Part shown: positions 1 to 9,173 of the stretch, one piece after another
Layout of the letters: each line of letters begins with the position of its first letter
How positions within the stretch are numbered: the first letter of the stretch is position 1
Assembly (NCBI RefSeq): GCF_004138285.1
Contig: NZ_SCFN01000014.1
Coordinates: 1-58,266, forward strand
Source: Gottfriedia acidiceleris
GTDB lineage: Bacteria; Bacillota; Bacilli; Bacillales; Bacillaceae_G
Reading direction: 5' to 3'
DNA length: 58,266 nucleotides
Translations under genes and position numbers: made by a program
The notes under the pieces: generated by a model
The model's database searches: none
What the model saw: only the letters and a program-made list of their open reading frames with translations
Told to the model about the DNA's origin: nothing

Positions 1-46
1 TATGACACAACTTCCTTATCAAGGATCAAACCAACAATTTAATTGA
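1..46 (+). CDS. 3' end of an unidentified gene (partial)
   Basis: An open frame enters from the left edge and stops at TGA 44-46, with a visible C-terminal tail reading MTQLPYQGSNQQFN. A strong hairpin terminator begins about 20 bases later, which supports a real gene end. Too little is visible to name the product; the Gln/Asn-rich tail is not diagnostic. It could also be chance open frame, because only 15 codons are seen. Confidence 0.4.
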   Translation, partial: MTQLPYQGSNQQFN

Positions 47-66
47 CAAATTCTTTTTTCAACAGC

Positions 67-99
67 AAGAAACTTCTTTAAAAGAAGTTTCTTTTTTTT
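67..99 (+). terminator. Rho-independent terminator
   Basis: The arms AGAAACTTCTTT (68-79) and AAAGAAGTTTCT (81-92) are perfectly complementary and are followed by a run of T to 99. It ends the gene entering from the left edge. Confidence 0.8.
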
Positions 100-778
100 G
101 AAACTAAGATTTGATAATAATTCTTACTGTTGTATATTTATTATTATTTAGAAAGGGATGTTCACTAAAATATTCTGCCTTTTTGTCAGTTTGAAATATG
201 GTGAATCCTTCTTTTAATCAATAAAATGTTTCGTATTTTTCTATTCAATTATTTCCATTTTGTAGTGCATACGAAGGGCTTTTGTTTTATTAGAATTATA
301 TATAATTTTAAAAACCAATTAAGGAATTTATTTCTATTTTTAATGTAGGAATAAATACATCGAAAAAACAACATGATAAGAATTCTAGAGATATACGTAT
401 ATTGTTAAGGGTGATTTATTACTTTTGATAAAAAACAGTATAACGATATAATGAAAAACTTGAATTTATACTAATGAAAAATCGAATTCGTTTGTAGTAA
501 CAATTGTGTTGAATTCATGTAATTATGGAATGTGAAGGTCTTACTTACTACAGTATTTATAGAATTCTATCATTTCTGAAAATTTTACGATAATTAATAT
601 TTATACATTTTTAATATTAATTTCAAAAAATATATGAATCAAGAGGATTAAAGTTAGAAATAAATTAATAAATTTTTTAATTAAATAGAATGCGAAAATT
701 TCCATATTTTATAAGGTTTCTTTACACTATTTTTGTTTTCTATCTAATTGTTTTAAAAGAAAATAGAAGCATAAATTC
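100..778. other. AT-rich intergenic stretch without a recognisable gene
   Basis: About 680 bases of very AT-rich DNA lie between the left-edge terminator and the rib promoter. I found no open frame with a ribosome binding site, no strong hairpin and no repeat in either strand. Confidence 0.5.
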
Positions 779-807
779 TTTACAATCAAATAATTGCTAG
801 TTATAAT
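779..807 (+). promoter_or_regulatory. Sigma-A promoter of the riboflavin operon
   Basis: TTTACA (779-784) and TATAAT (802-807) are separated by 17 bases. This places transcription start near 814, just upstream of the FMN aptamer at 831, as expected for the rib operon. Confidence 0.8.
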
Positions 808-830
808 GAAACCAAATTTGATAATTAGTG

Positions 831-970
831 TCCTTCGGGGTCGGGTGAAATTCCCAACCGGCGGTGTTGTATATTTTTATACTAAGCCCGTGAGCTTCAT
901 ATAGATTTTTTATATGTTGCTGATCTAGTTAGAATCTAGAGCCGACAGTATAGTCTGGATGGGAGAAGGA
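831..970 (+). promoter_or_regulatory. FMN riboswitch aptamer (RFN element)
   Basis: The closing stem pairs TCCTTC (831-836) with GAAGGA (965-970). Between them lie the conserved FMN-aptamer blocks: GGGTGAAATTCCC-type loop sequence, ACCGGCGGT, AGCCCGTGAGC, GCCGACAGT and the terminal AGTCTGGATGGGAGAAGGA. FMN binding is expected to favour the downstream terminator at 1144 and so shut off the rib genes. The distance from aptamer to terminator, about 170 bases, is longer than in the usual Bacillus arrangement. Confidence 0.95.
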
Positions 971-1143
971 TGGAGTGCATATATGGTATGGTTATTTGTT
1001 TTTTCAAAAATACTATCCGTATAGGCTTAGTTCGTTGTGCATATTTTAGTACAACAATAGACGCGCTATAGTACTGTCTTTAAATAGACTCATATTGTGT
1101 ACTAGCGTTTATTTAAGTATGCTTCCTTTCTTAAACATCTATT

Positions 1144-1174
1144 GCCCCTTAGGAGTTTTCTCTAAGGGGCTTTT
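1144..1174 (+). terminator. Riboswitch-controlled terminator
   Basis: GCCCCTTAGGAG (1144-1155) pairs with CTCTAAGGGGC (1160-1170) apart from a one-base bulge, followed by TTTT. It lies between the FMN aptamer and the rib genes and is the probable expression-platform terminator. Confidence 0.85.
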
Positions 1175-1213
1175 CACTTTTTCAAATTAATTTGAATTAG
1201 AGGGTGTGATAAG

Positions 1214-1327
1214 TTGGATCAACTATTTATGAAATTAGAGATGGATCTTACAAAGTCATTTACCGGGCTTGAGTGTAATGTGCTTTTTCGAAATGAGGTG
1301 AAAAAACTTGTTTACTGGAATCGTTGA
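1214..1327 (+). pseudogene. ribD: ribD remnant or leader peptide (37 codons)
   Basis: A short frame starts at TTG 1214 after a GA-rich AGAGGGTG site and stops at TGA 1325-1327. Its residues MDQLFMKLEMDLTKSFTG follow the pattern of the RibD N-terminus (M-x4-MKL-x2-DL-x-K...G), with an E-x-N-x-L run continuing the match. RibD, the riboflavin deaminase/reductase, is normally the first gene of this operon and about 360 residues long, so an internal deletion that kept the first 25 or so codons is the simplest reading. The frame overlaps the ribE start by 20 bases and may still couple translation. A chance resemblance over so few residues cannot be excluded. Confidence 0.55.
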
Positions 1328-1955
1328 GGAAATAGGAACAGTAAAAAATATCGTAAAAAAAGGTAAAACTTTATTGCTAACAATTGGAGCATTAAATATC
1401 TTAGAGGATGTTCATTTGGGAGATAGCATCTCTGTAAATGGTGTTTGTTTAACCGTTACGGATTTTACTAAAAATGAATTTTCTGTTGATGTCATGCCTG
1501 AAACATTTCAAGCATCTAATCTAAGTACTTTGGGCTCTAGCCAAAAAGTAAATTTAGAACGAGCAATGGCTGCAAACGGACGGTTTGGTGGTCATATTGT
1601 ATCGGGTCATATTGATGGTACAGGTAAAATTGTATCTGTTAAAGCAATGGAAAACGCAGTAATGTATAAAATTAATATTCCAAGTCAGTTTGCTAAATAT
1701 TGCCTTCAAAAAGGTAGTATAACGATTGATGGTACAAGTTTAACAATATTTGAAGTTGAAACTGATATTGTAACAATCTCTTTAATTCCTCATACACGCT
1801 CACATACGATCTTAGGCAGTAAAAAAGTTGGAGACGTTGTTAATATTGAGTTTGATTTATTAGGTAAGTATGTTGAAAAAATGCTTGGTATGAATGAGAC
1901 GAAAAAGGGTTCTGCAATAACAACTTCATTTTTATCTCAAAATGGCTATATATAA
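1308..1955 (+). CDS. ribE: Riboflavin synthase alpha subunit
   Basis: RibE dismutates two molecules of 6,7-dimethyl-8-ribityllumazine to riboflavin in the cytoplasm, the last pathway step. The 215-residue length is typical of the family. The N-terminus MFTGIVEEIG is diagnostic, and the two lumazine-binding repeats are visible, the first with GDSISVNGVCLTV and the second beginning around GGHIVSGHIDG, with LIPHT near the end of the second. The start is TTG 1308, chosen because TGAGGTG (1294-1300) precedes it and MFTGIV is the conserved start. It is now the first intact gene under the FMN riboswitch; ribAB follows after 12 bases. Confidence 0.96.
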   Translation: MFTGIVEEIGTVKNIVKKGKTLLLTIGALNILEDVHLGDSISVNGVCLTVTDFTKNEFSVDVMPETFQASNLSTLGSSQKVNLERAMAANGRFGGHIVSGHIDGTGKIVSVKAMENAVMYKINIPSQFAKYCLQKGSITIDGTSLTIFEVETDIVTISLIPHTRSHTILGSKKVGDVVNIEFDLLGKYVEKMLGMNETKKGSAITTSFLSQNGYI

Positions 1956-1967
1956 AGGAGTAAGCTC

Positions 1968-3161
1968 ATGTTCTCTAAAATAGAAGAAGCAATTGAAGAC
2001 TTAAAAAATGGAAAAATTATTATTGTTTGTGATGATGAAGATAGAGAGAATGAAGGAGATTTTGTTGTTATCGGAGAATATGCAACTCCTGAAAATATAA
2101 ATTTTATGGCGACACATGGTCGCGGATTAATTTGTGCGCCTGTTTCTGAAGAAATAGCTAAAAGACTAGATTTATATGATATGGTAGCAAAAAATACAGA
2201 TTCTCATGGTACTGCCTTTACTGTAAGTATAGATCATATCGATTCTACTACTGGTATCTCAGCATTTGAACGCTCACATACTGTTTTACAAATGTTAAAT
2301 AATGAATCAACTGGAGCAGATTTTAGAAGACCTGGGCATATGTTTCCTCTAGTCGCTAAAAATGGAGGAGTTATTGAGAGACCGGGCCATACAGAAGCGG
2401 CAGTAGATTTAGCTCGAATGGCTGGATCGAAAGAAGTTGGTGTCATTTGTGAAATTATGAATGACGATGGAACGATGGCAAGAGTACCGGATTTAATTCA
2501 AATTGCAGACAAGTTTAATTTAAAAATGATAACAATTAAAGATTTAATTCACTATAGACGTGAAACTGAACAACTTGTACAAAGAGAAGTTGAAATTAAA
2601 TTACCAACTGATTTTGGTGATTTTAAGATGATTGGTTATACAAATGAAATAGATGGTAAAGAGCATATTGCGATTGTAAAAGGTAAAGTTGACGATGGTG
2701 AACCAGTACTTGTACGTATTCATTCAGAATGTTTAACAGGTGATGTATTTGGCTCATGTCGTTGTGATTGTGGACCTCAGTTGCAATCAACATTATCGAT
2801 GATTGAAGAAGCAGGCAAAGGCGTAATTGTTTATATGCGTCAAGAAGGTAGAGGGATTGGTTTACTCAATAAGTTACGTGCATATAAGTTACAGGAAGAT
2901 GGCTTTGATACTGTTGAAGCAAATTTAAACTTAGGATTTGATGCAGATTTAAGGGACTATGCGATAAGTGCTCAAATTATTAAAGATTTAGGTATTGTGA
3001 GTATTGATTTAGTAACTAATAATCCACTTAAATTAGATGCACTAAAATCTCACGGAATACGGATAAACAATCGAGTGCCAATTCAAACTGAAATGAAAAT
3101 AGAAAACGAAAAATATTTAAATACTAAAATCGAAAAAATGGGACATTTACTACACTATTAA
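1968..3161 (+). CDS. ribAB: Bifunctional DHBP synthase / GTP cyclohydrolase II
   Basis: RibAB supplies both precursors of riboflavin. The N-terminal half makes 3,4-dihydroxy-2-butanone 4-phosphate from ribulose 5-phosphate; the C-terminal half opens GTP. The DHBP synthase domain (about residues 1-200) shows the acidic loop [21 protein letters not shown] and [14 protein letters not shown]. The cyclohydrolase domain (about 205-397) shows the zinc ligands in [18 protein letters not shown] and the catalytic RQEGRGIGL. The 397-residue length is standard for Bacillus. AAAGGAG lies just before the ATG, and ribH starts 17 bases after the stop. Confidence 0.97.
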   Translation: MFSKIEEAIEDLKNGKIIIVCDDEDRENEGDFVVIGEYATPENINFMATHGRGLICAPVSEEIAKRLDLYDMVAKNTDSHGTAFTVSIDHIDSTTGISAFERSHTVLQMLNNESTGADFRRPGHMFPLVAKNGGVIERPGHTEAAVDLARMAGSKEVGVICEIMNDDGTMARVPDLIQIADKFNLKMITIKDLIHYRRETEQLVQREVEIKLPTDFGDFKMIGYTNEIDGKEHIAIVKGKVDDGEPVLVRIHSECLTGDVFGSCRCDCGPQLQSTLSMIEEAGKGVIVYMRQEGRGIGLLNKLRAYKLQEDGFDTVEANLNLGFDADLRDYAISAQIIKDLGIVSIDLVTNNPLKLDALKSHGIRINNRVPIQTEMKIENEKYLNTKIEKMGHLLHY

Positions 3162-3178
3162 AAATGGGAGAGATTAAG

Positions 3179-3640
3179 ATGAAATTTGAAGGAAATTTAG
3201 TAGGATCTGGGCTTAAAGTTGCTGTAATCGTAGGACGTTTTAATGAATTTATTACATCAAAACTACTTGGTGGTGCAGAAGATGCTCTATATCGTCATGG
3301 TGTAGAAGAATCAGACGTTGATGTTATTTGGGTACCAGGAGCATTTGAAATTCCATTAGTTGCAAAGAAACTAGCTGATTCAAAAAAATACGATGCAATT
3401 ATCACGCTAGGAACAGTTATTCGTGGGGCAACTACTCATTATGATTACGTATGTAACGAAGTAGCAAAAGGTGTTGCTGCTATTACTCTACAAACTGGTA
3501 TCCCTGTTATTTTTGGTGTATTAACGACAGAAAATATTGAACAAGCAATTGAAAGAGCGGGCACAAAAGCTGGTAATAAAGGCTGGGATGCTGGTATTTC
3601 GGCAATTGAGATGGCTAATTTATTAAGAACTTTAAACTAA
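3179..3640 (+). CDS. ribH: 6,7-dimethyl-8-ribityllumazine synthase
   Basis: RibH condenses the DHBP and ribitylaminopyrimidine products of the upstream enzymes into lumazine, the RibE substrate, and forms icosahedral capsids in Bacillus. Conserved stretches include [35 protein letters not shown] with the catalytic His, and [19 protein letters not shown] chose ATG 3179 (153 residues) because GGGAGAG (3166-3172) is its ribosome binding site; an in-frame ATG at 3164 lies inside that site. It is the last gene of the operon and is followed by a terminator at 3670. Confidence 0.96.
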   Translation: MKFEGNLVGSGLKVAVIVGRFNEFITSKLLGGAEDALYRHGVEESDVDVIWVPGAFEIPLVAKKLADSKKYDAIITLGTVIRGATTHYDYVCNEVAKGVAAITLQTGIPVIFGVLTTENIEQAIERAGTKAGNKGWDAGISAIEMANLLRTLN

Positions 3641-3669
3641 GTGTATATATAATAGAAGAAACTGGTTAA

Positions 3670-3699
3670 GGAGAGGTGAATTTTACCTCTCTTTTTTTA
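3670..3699 (+). terminator. Terminator of the rib operon
   Basis: GAGAGGT and ACCTCTC flank a short loop and are followed by TTTTTTT. Confidence 0.85.
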
Positions 3700-3995
3700 T
3701 TGGCTGTGTCAAAGATTGTTAATTTTCATAAGACTAAATAACAATGATTTGTTACAATACTAAAGAATTAGCAGCTAGGATGGTGACTTTATTTGATTAT
3801 TCCTTTAATCGGTCTAATCTTACAAATAATATATATTTTGTAAAAAAGCCACTGAGGTTCAGTGGTTTTTATTTTATTTCAAATACCAACATTTAATAGA
3901 GCCTTTTTATGAAATAACCAATAATCCTTTAGAAATTACATGTTAAAATAAGATTAATAATTTGATAATTCGAAAAGAAGGGATGATTCACTCAA
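3700..3995. other. Intergenic region with a second terminator hairpin
   Basis: No gene is supported here. A second perfect hairpin, CCACTGA/TCAGTGG with a T-tract, lies at 3849-3872. About 145 bases separate it from the rib terminator, without a convincing open frame. It may insulate the Hen1-Pnkp pair from read-through or end a small RNA; I cannot tell which. Confidence 0.5.
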
Positions 3996-5282
3996 GTGGC
4001 TATTTTTCAATTAATTTCAAATAACCCTGATTTTTCTTATATAATTGCAAAAAATCCAAGCTCTGGGATGAGTATTAAGACAATTAGGAAGGGAAACGCA
4101 TTTGCGTGGTATTCTACAGAAGATACATACAATGTTTATTTTAAAGATGCTGATAATGAAATTTCGTATAGAGAACAAGCAGAAGAAATGTTTGAATACT
4201 TAAATACGACAAGATATTGTTCAACCCTATTCCCTTTAAATGCAATCAACACATTCTTTTCTTCAGCGTTAAAAAAGTTACATGAAAAAGATCAGAATGA
4301 ATATGAAAGTAGCGTATTGATTAATGCTATTCATGTGAAAAACATTAGTTACTTAAACTTCTTTCAGAGGCATTTAAATGAATTTGATCTAACCTTTGAA
4401 GAGTTAGCTAGTAAAACTTATCAGCTACGTATTAATACAACAAAAACAATTCATGAGCTACTTCACTATACGACAGCGCTATGCGTATTCTTGAGCATCG
4501 TTTCAGATGAGTATATCGATTTTACAGATGATGTCATACGAAAATATATAACTAGTATGCAAGTCATTGATGCACCTTACTATATACGTTATTTATTTGC
4601 TAGAAATGTGTTAAATAGTCGTAAAAAATTTCTTGCATTTAAACATGAACTTGAAAAAACAAATCATTATAAAATTGAGTTTAAATTTGGAAATACTGCA
4701 AGACAACGCCAGGAGTGGATTTCAGAACAGTTAAAATTTGAGCGTTCTATTCTTGATATTGGTTGTGGTGAGGGAGCTTATGCAATTCCTTATAGTCAAA
4801 AAATCAGTGAGTACGATTATTTCGCAATTGATATTGATGCCGAAATTAGAGAGCGATTGAAATTTAAAATAAATAACAAAGTGATTGAAAATATTGCGAT
4901 CTATGAGTCTTTAACTCACTTTCTAGAATTTTACGACCGCGATTTGAATGTTGATGTATTGTTAACTGAAGTTGTTGAACATATGAGTGTTAAGGATGCT
5001 ACAAAATTAGTAAAGAGCGTACTATCTTATGTTAATTTTGAGAATTTCATCATAACGACTCCAAATGCAGAGTTTAATAATCTATACCAATTAGATGGAT
5101 TTAGGCATGATGATCATAAATGGGAAATGACAAAAGAAGAATTTGTTAAATGGATTGATTCAATTTTAAGTAATACGACATATTCTTATACGTTCTCAGA
5201 TGTAGGAGATCGTGTAGACGGAATTTCACTTTCTCAGGCAGTTGTTATAACGAAGCAAAAAGTAAAGGAGCATCAGGAATGA
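3996..5282 (+). CDS. hen1: Hen1-type RNA 3'-terminal ribose 2'-O-methyltransferase
   Basis: Bacterial Hen1 methylates the 2'-OH at the 3' end of a ribotoxin-cleaved RNA before Pnkp reseals it, so that the repaired site resists a second cut. The N-terminal part (about residues 1-240) matches the bacterial Hen1 ligase-stimulating region in position and length. The C-terminal methyltransferase shows the SAM motif ILDIGCGEGAYA and the Hen1-specific metal ligands: EVVEH at 325-329 and HDDH at 371-374. The start is GTG 3996; AAGAAGGG lies about 13 bases upstream, a long spacing, but no better in-frame start exists. It overlaps pnkp by four bases (ATGA), so the two are translationally coupled. Confidence 0.88.
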   Translation: MAIFQLISNNPDFSYIIAKNPSSGMSIKTIRKGNAFAWYSTEDTYNVYFKDADNEISYREQAEEMFEYLNTTRYCSTLFPLNAINTFFSSALKKLHEKDQNEYESSVLINAIHVKNISYLNFFQRHLNEFDLTFEELASKTYQLRINTTKTIHELLHYTTALCVFLSIVSDEYIDFTDDVIRKYITSMQVIDAPYYIRYLFARNVLNSRKKFLAFKHELEKTNHYKIEFKFGNTARQRQEWISEQLKFERSILDIGCGEGAYAIPYSQKISEYDYFAIDIDAEIRERLKFKINNKVIENIAIYESLTHFLEFYDRDLNVDVLLTEVVEHMSVKDATKLVKSVLSYVNFENFIITTPNAEFNNLYQLDGFRHDDHKWEMTKEEFVKWIDSILSNTTYSYTFSDVGDRVDGISLSQAVVITKQKVKEHQE

Positions 5283-7864
5283 AAATCTCAACAAATGTTC
5301 ATACGATTTTTCTTTTAGTAGGCTCTAGTGAATGTGGAAAATCGACTTTTGCAAAAAATATTTTAATTCCATCCCTATCTTATAGAGATGAGTCGAGAAA
5401 TTATAAAACGAATATACAGTATTTATCATCTGATGATATTAGACGGGAAATTTTAGGGGAAGATTTTGATAAACATAGTACTATTATGCTCGAGGCGAGT
5501 GAACAAGCATTTGAACTTCTATTTACTAAATTAAAGATGGTTACAACGTTCCCAATTAATGCAGAATTTGTTATTGTCGATACAACTGGTCTATCAGAAT
5601 CATTCCGTGATCAAGTTGTAGAGATTGCAAATGAAAATTCATATAATGTTGATTTAGTATTATTTGATTATAAAAACATTCGCGAGTACTATTCTTCAGA
5701 CCGATCAAAGAAATTAATTGATAATCACGTAAGACGCCTTAGAACGGAAGTAATTCCAAATATAAAAAGAAGTAATTATCGAAATTTACATCGTATTCGT
5801 GAGAAGAATTTTCTTAACCCGACTGAATTTGAGATTAATGTGGAAAATATGGAAGAGTATATTTCACGTAAGCTACCTACAAAATACAAATATACAATCG
5901 TAGGGGATATTCATGAGCAGGTTCTTACATTTCAGAAGCTGTTGTCAAAAGCTGGTTTCACGGTTCAAAACAATCAAATAATAGAATCAGAGAAAAGTAG
6001 TAATCACCGCATACTATTGGTAGGAGATTGGATTGATAAAGGAAACAAAGTTAAAGAAATAATAGAGTTCATTTATTCAAACCGTTCATGGTTTTATTTA
6101 ATAAAAGGTAATCATGAAAATTTTGTTAGTAAGTATTTATTAGGTCAATTAAAAGATTCTTCAATTGATCAGAGTTTAGTAGAAACATACTTTACTTCTA
6201 TTAAAACTTTGGAAAAAGATGAAGAGCTTCAAGATAAGTTTTTAGAACTGGTTAATGAAAGTAAGGAGTTTTATCACTATATAGGTGAAGACTTTCCTTC
6301 ATATTATATTACTCATGCTCCATGTAAAAAGAATTATATTGGAAAAATGGACAATAATTCATCACGCCATCAACGTTCTTTCCGAATTGACCGTAGTAAA
6401 CCGATTCAGGAGCAATTACAATTTTTAGCTGAGGAAGCTGTTTCAAATCATCCTTATCATGTATTTGGCCATGTTGCTAGTAAGAAATTAATTCGTATTA
6501 AGAATAAATTTGGAATTGATACTGGTGCTGCTAGTGGTAATCAACTGACTAGTATTAGAATTTATTCAAATAACCCATATTTGTATAGTGTTCCTTCAGT
6601 TGATGAAGACTTCGTGAATAAAGAAGAATTACCTGAATTATTTAAGGGAAGAGAAAAAAGTATCAATTTAAATGAATTGGATCAAAGAGATAAACGACGT
6701 CTCAATTACGTATTAAAAAATTCAATTAATTATATTTCGGGTACGATGAGTCCGGCTGATAAGGATACAAATGCGAATGATTTGGAGTCTTTAAAGCAAG
6801 GACTACAATACTTTAAAGATAAAAAGGTTCAAGAAGTTGTACTCCAACCGAAATATATGGGATCAAGATGTAATATTTATTTATCTAAAACGATTGAAGA
6901 TTGTCACGCAGTCAGTCGTAATGGGTACCGTGTAAAAAATGTTGATCTTTCGGGAGTTTATTCTAAGTTATTAGAGCGATTTAGTAGTTTTATGGAAAAA
7001 GAGAATATTAAAACTTTAATTCTAGATGGAGAGTTATTGCCATGGAGCGTATTAGGTACGGGATTAATAGAGGGTAAATTTAATGTCTTATCAAAATCAT
7101 TGAGATCTGAATTAAACATATTAAAAGAGACTGGATTTGATGAGCATTTTAACAAACTGATCTCTCGATATGAGCAAACGGACTTTCATGATGAAGTAAA
7201 TCATACTACGAAACAAGTATTAACGAATAAATATGGTCATAATGACTATTCAACATTTAGTGCAGTAAAAGAAACGTTAAAGTCCTACGTACCGATTAAA
7301 AAGCATGAAGAGTTACTAGATATCTATGATGAGCAACTAACAATATATGGAGCGGAATCAGAAATAGAGTATAAGCCATTTAACCTCTTAAAAATGGTTT
7401 ATGAAAATGGTGAGGAAAAATTACCTACATTAAGTACAGCTGAAATTTTCTTACTCGTATCAGATGACGATTATTTAGTTCTTTCATTAGACGATGAACA
7501 TTACTTTGAAAAAGCTAATCGTTATTATGAGAAACTAACGACAACTAGAAAAATGGAAGGGGTAGTCATAAAACCTAGCCATAAATCTTTCAATAGTGCT
7601 CCATTCTTAAAGGTTAGAAATGCTGATTATTTAACGCTTGTTTATGGATATGATTATAAATTAGAACATAAATATCAGAAGTTAATTAAACAAAAGCGGA
7701 TAAATAAGAAGATAAATGCCTCAATTAAAGATTATGTTTTAGGGCAAAAGATGCTTGAATATCCATTATCGTCAATCTCCAATGATAATGAGCAGTATAA
7801 ACAATTAATTGCAAATAAATTATTCGAAGAACAGCAGGCAAAGGAAATCGATCCTAGATTGTAA
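5279..7864 (+). CDS. pnkp: Polynucleotide kinase-phosphatase-ligase (Pnkp)
   Basis: Pnkp heals and seals broken RNA: it phosphorylates the 5'-OH, removes the 2',3'-cyclic phosphate and ligates with Hen1. At 861 residues all three domains are visible in order. The kinase P-loop GSSECGKST is at 15-23. The metallophosphoesterase has GDIHEQ with D210/H212, then GDWIDKG, KGNHENF and a late FGH. The ligase-like adenylyltransferase has the lysine motif KYMGSR at K525, LDGELLPW, EGVVIKPS and KVRNADYL. The P-loop carries EC where the better known homologues have GS. No ribotoxin gene lies beside the pair. A terminator follows 6 bases after the stop. Confidence 0.92.
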   Translation: MKISTNVHTIFLLVGSSECGKSTFAKNILIPSLSYRDESRNYKTNIQYLSSDDIRREILGEDFDKHSTIMLEASEQAFELLFTKLKMVTTFPINAEFVIVDTTGLSESFRDQVVEIANENSYNVDLVLFDYKNIREYYSSDRSKKLIDNHVRRLRTEVIPNIKRSNYRNLHRIREKNFLNPTEFEINVENMEEYISRKLPTKYKYTIVGDIHEQVLTFQKLLSKAGFTVQNNQIIESEKSSNHRILLVGDWIDKGNKVKEIIEFIYSNRSWFYLIKGNHENFVSKYLLGQLKDSSIDQSLVETYFTSIKTLEKDEELQDKFLELVNESKEFYHYIGEDFPSYYITHAPCKKNYIGKMDNNSSRHQRSFRIDRSKPIQEQLQFLAEEAVSNHPYHVFGHVASKKLIRIKNKFGIDTGAASGNQLTSIRIYSNNPYLYSVPSVDEDFVNKEELPELFKGREKSINLNELDQRDKRRLNYVLKNSINYISGTMSPADKDTNANDLESLKQGLQYFKDKKVQEVVLQPKYMGSRCNIYLSKTIEDCHAVSRNGYRVKNVDLSGVYSKLLERFSSFMEKENIKTLILDGELLPWSVLGTGLIEGKFNVLSKSLRSELNILKETGFDEHFNKLISRYEQTDFHDEVNHTTKQVLTNKYGHNDYSTFSAVKETLKSYVPIKKHEELLDIYDEQLTIYGAESEIEYKPFNLLKMVYENGEEKLPTLSTAEIFLLVSDDDYLVLSLDDEHYFEKANRYYEKLTTTRKMEGVVIKPSHKSFNSAPFLKVRNADYLTLVYGYDYKLEHKYQKLIKQKRINKKINASIKDYVLGQKMLEYPLSSISNDNEQYKQLIANKLFEEQQAKEIDPRL

Positions 7865-7869
7865 TATAA

Positions 7870-7906
7870 AACACCTTTTATGATTTCAAAATAAAAGGTG
7901 TTTTTT
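7870..7906 (+). terminator. Terminator of hen1-pnkp
   Basis: AACACCTTTTA (7870-7880) pairs with TAAAAGGTGTT (7892-7902), followed by further T residues. Confidence 0.9.
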
Positions 7907-7997
7907 CATTCGAAAAAACAACCTGAATATTTGTTTAATCTTCTGAATTTGTGGTAGTGTAAAATTTAGTAAAGGTTAGTTTGGAGGTCGAAATTTA

Positions 7998-9092
7998 ATG
8001 TTATTTTTACTAATTTTAGTCATATTATTAATCGTTATTATGGCGTTTTTAAATACATATCCACATTTTGGGAAGAAATACTCTAAAGATAAAATGGAGT
8101 CGTTTAATGCTTTAGAACATTATCAAAATGGTAAGTTTATAAACCCAGTCCCTACAAGTATGAGTATGGATTTAAAGACAAATATTTCTATGATTAGAGA
8201 TTTTGTTAATAAAAATCCGAATCGAACTCCTAAAGATGGTATTCCAATGGAGAAAATTGATCTTTCAGCATTTCATTCCAAAAATAAAGACTCGAAAATT
8301 ACTTGGTTTGGACATTCAGCTTTATTAATTGAAATAGACGGTAAAAATATTTTGGTTGATCCTATGTTTGGGAACGCACCAACGCCGTTTCCGCAATTTG
8401 GCGGTAAAAGATATAGTGGAGGTTTGCCAATTGAAATCGGTGAATTACCAAAAATAGATGCTGTCATTTTATCGCATGATCATTATGACCATTTAGATTA
8501 CGGTACAATAAAGAAAATCAAACAGAAAGTAGAACGATTTATTGTTCCACTCGGTGTAGGAAGTCATTTAGTGAGTTGGGGAGTACCGAAAGAGATTATT
8601 TCTGAACATAACTGGTGGGATGAATTTAAATTTGAACAGTTAACATTAGCTTGTACGCCAGCAAGACATTTTTCAGGAAGAAATTTAACTGATCGTAACA
8701 GTACATTATGGTGTTCTTGGGTCATTGTTAGTGAGAAAACGAAAATTTACTTTAGTGGAGATAGCGGTTATGCACCTCATTTTAAGGAAATAGGGGAAAA
8801 ATATGGACCGTTTGATCTAGCGTTAATGGAATGTGGTCAATATGATAAACGATGGTCTGCAATTCATATGCTGCCGGAAGAAACAGTTAAGGCTTTTATT
8901 GATGTAAAAGGTGAAGTTCTTGTACCAATTCATTTTGGTGCTTTTACATTAGCATTTCATGACTGGAATGACCCGATTGAACGTGTTGTGAAGGCTGCTA
9001 AAGAAAATGAGGTAAAGTATTCCACACCTAAAATTGGAGAAACAATTAACATAAGTACAGGTGAATATCCTAATTCAATTTGGTGGAAGTAG
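7998..9092 (+). CDS. Membrane-anchored metallo-beta-lactamase-fold hydrolase
   Basis: This is a metal-dependent hydrolase of the family that includes NAPE-hydrolysing phospholipase D and UlaG-like lactonases. Residues 1-18 form a hydrophobic N-terminal anchor, so the catalytic domain probably faces outward. Core motifs follow: TWFGHSALLIEIDG, LVDPMFG, the metal-binding LSHDHYDHLD, a later HFSGR, FSGDSGY and PIHFGAF. The length of 364 residues suits the family. The substrate cannot be read from sequence; a role in lipid or lactone hydrolysis is family inference. GGAGGTCG precedes the ATG. It stands alone, between a terminator upstream and its own ybaK-side neighbour. Confidence 0.8.
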   Translation: MLFLLILVILLIVIMAFLNTYPHFGKKYSKDKMESFNALEHYQNGKFINPVPTSMSMDLKTNISMIRDFVNKNPNRTPKDGIPMEKIDLSAFHSKNKDSKITWFGHSALLIEIDGKNILVDPMFGNAPTPFPQFGGKRYSGGLPIEIGELPKIDAVILSHDHYDHLDYGTIKKIKQKVERFIVPLGVGSHLVSWGVPKEIISEHNWWDEFKFEQLTLACTPARHFSGRNLTDRNSTLWCSWVIVSEKTKIYFSGDSGYAPHFKEIGEKYGPFDLALMECGQYDKRWSAIHMLPEETVKAFIDVKGEVLVPIHFGAFTLAFHDWNDPIERVVKAAKENEVKYSTPKIGETINISTGEYPNSIWWK

Positions 9093-9173
9093 TTTATTTA
9101 TTTGAATAATAGAAGGATTATATCTTTTATTGTTGAAAAATAAAAAAATCAATTTTTTAGGGAAGTGATGTTG

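Noticed and set aside
3700-3730. GGCTGTGTCAAAG-like sequence as an insertion-sequence end
   Set aside because: No matching inverted copy, no transposase remnant and no target duplication are visible nearby.
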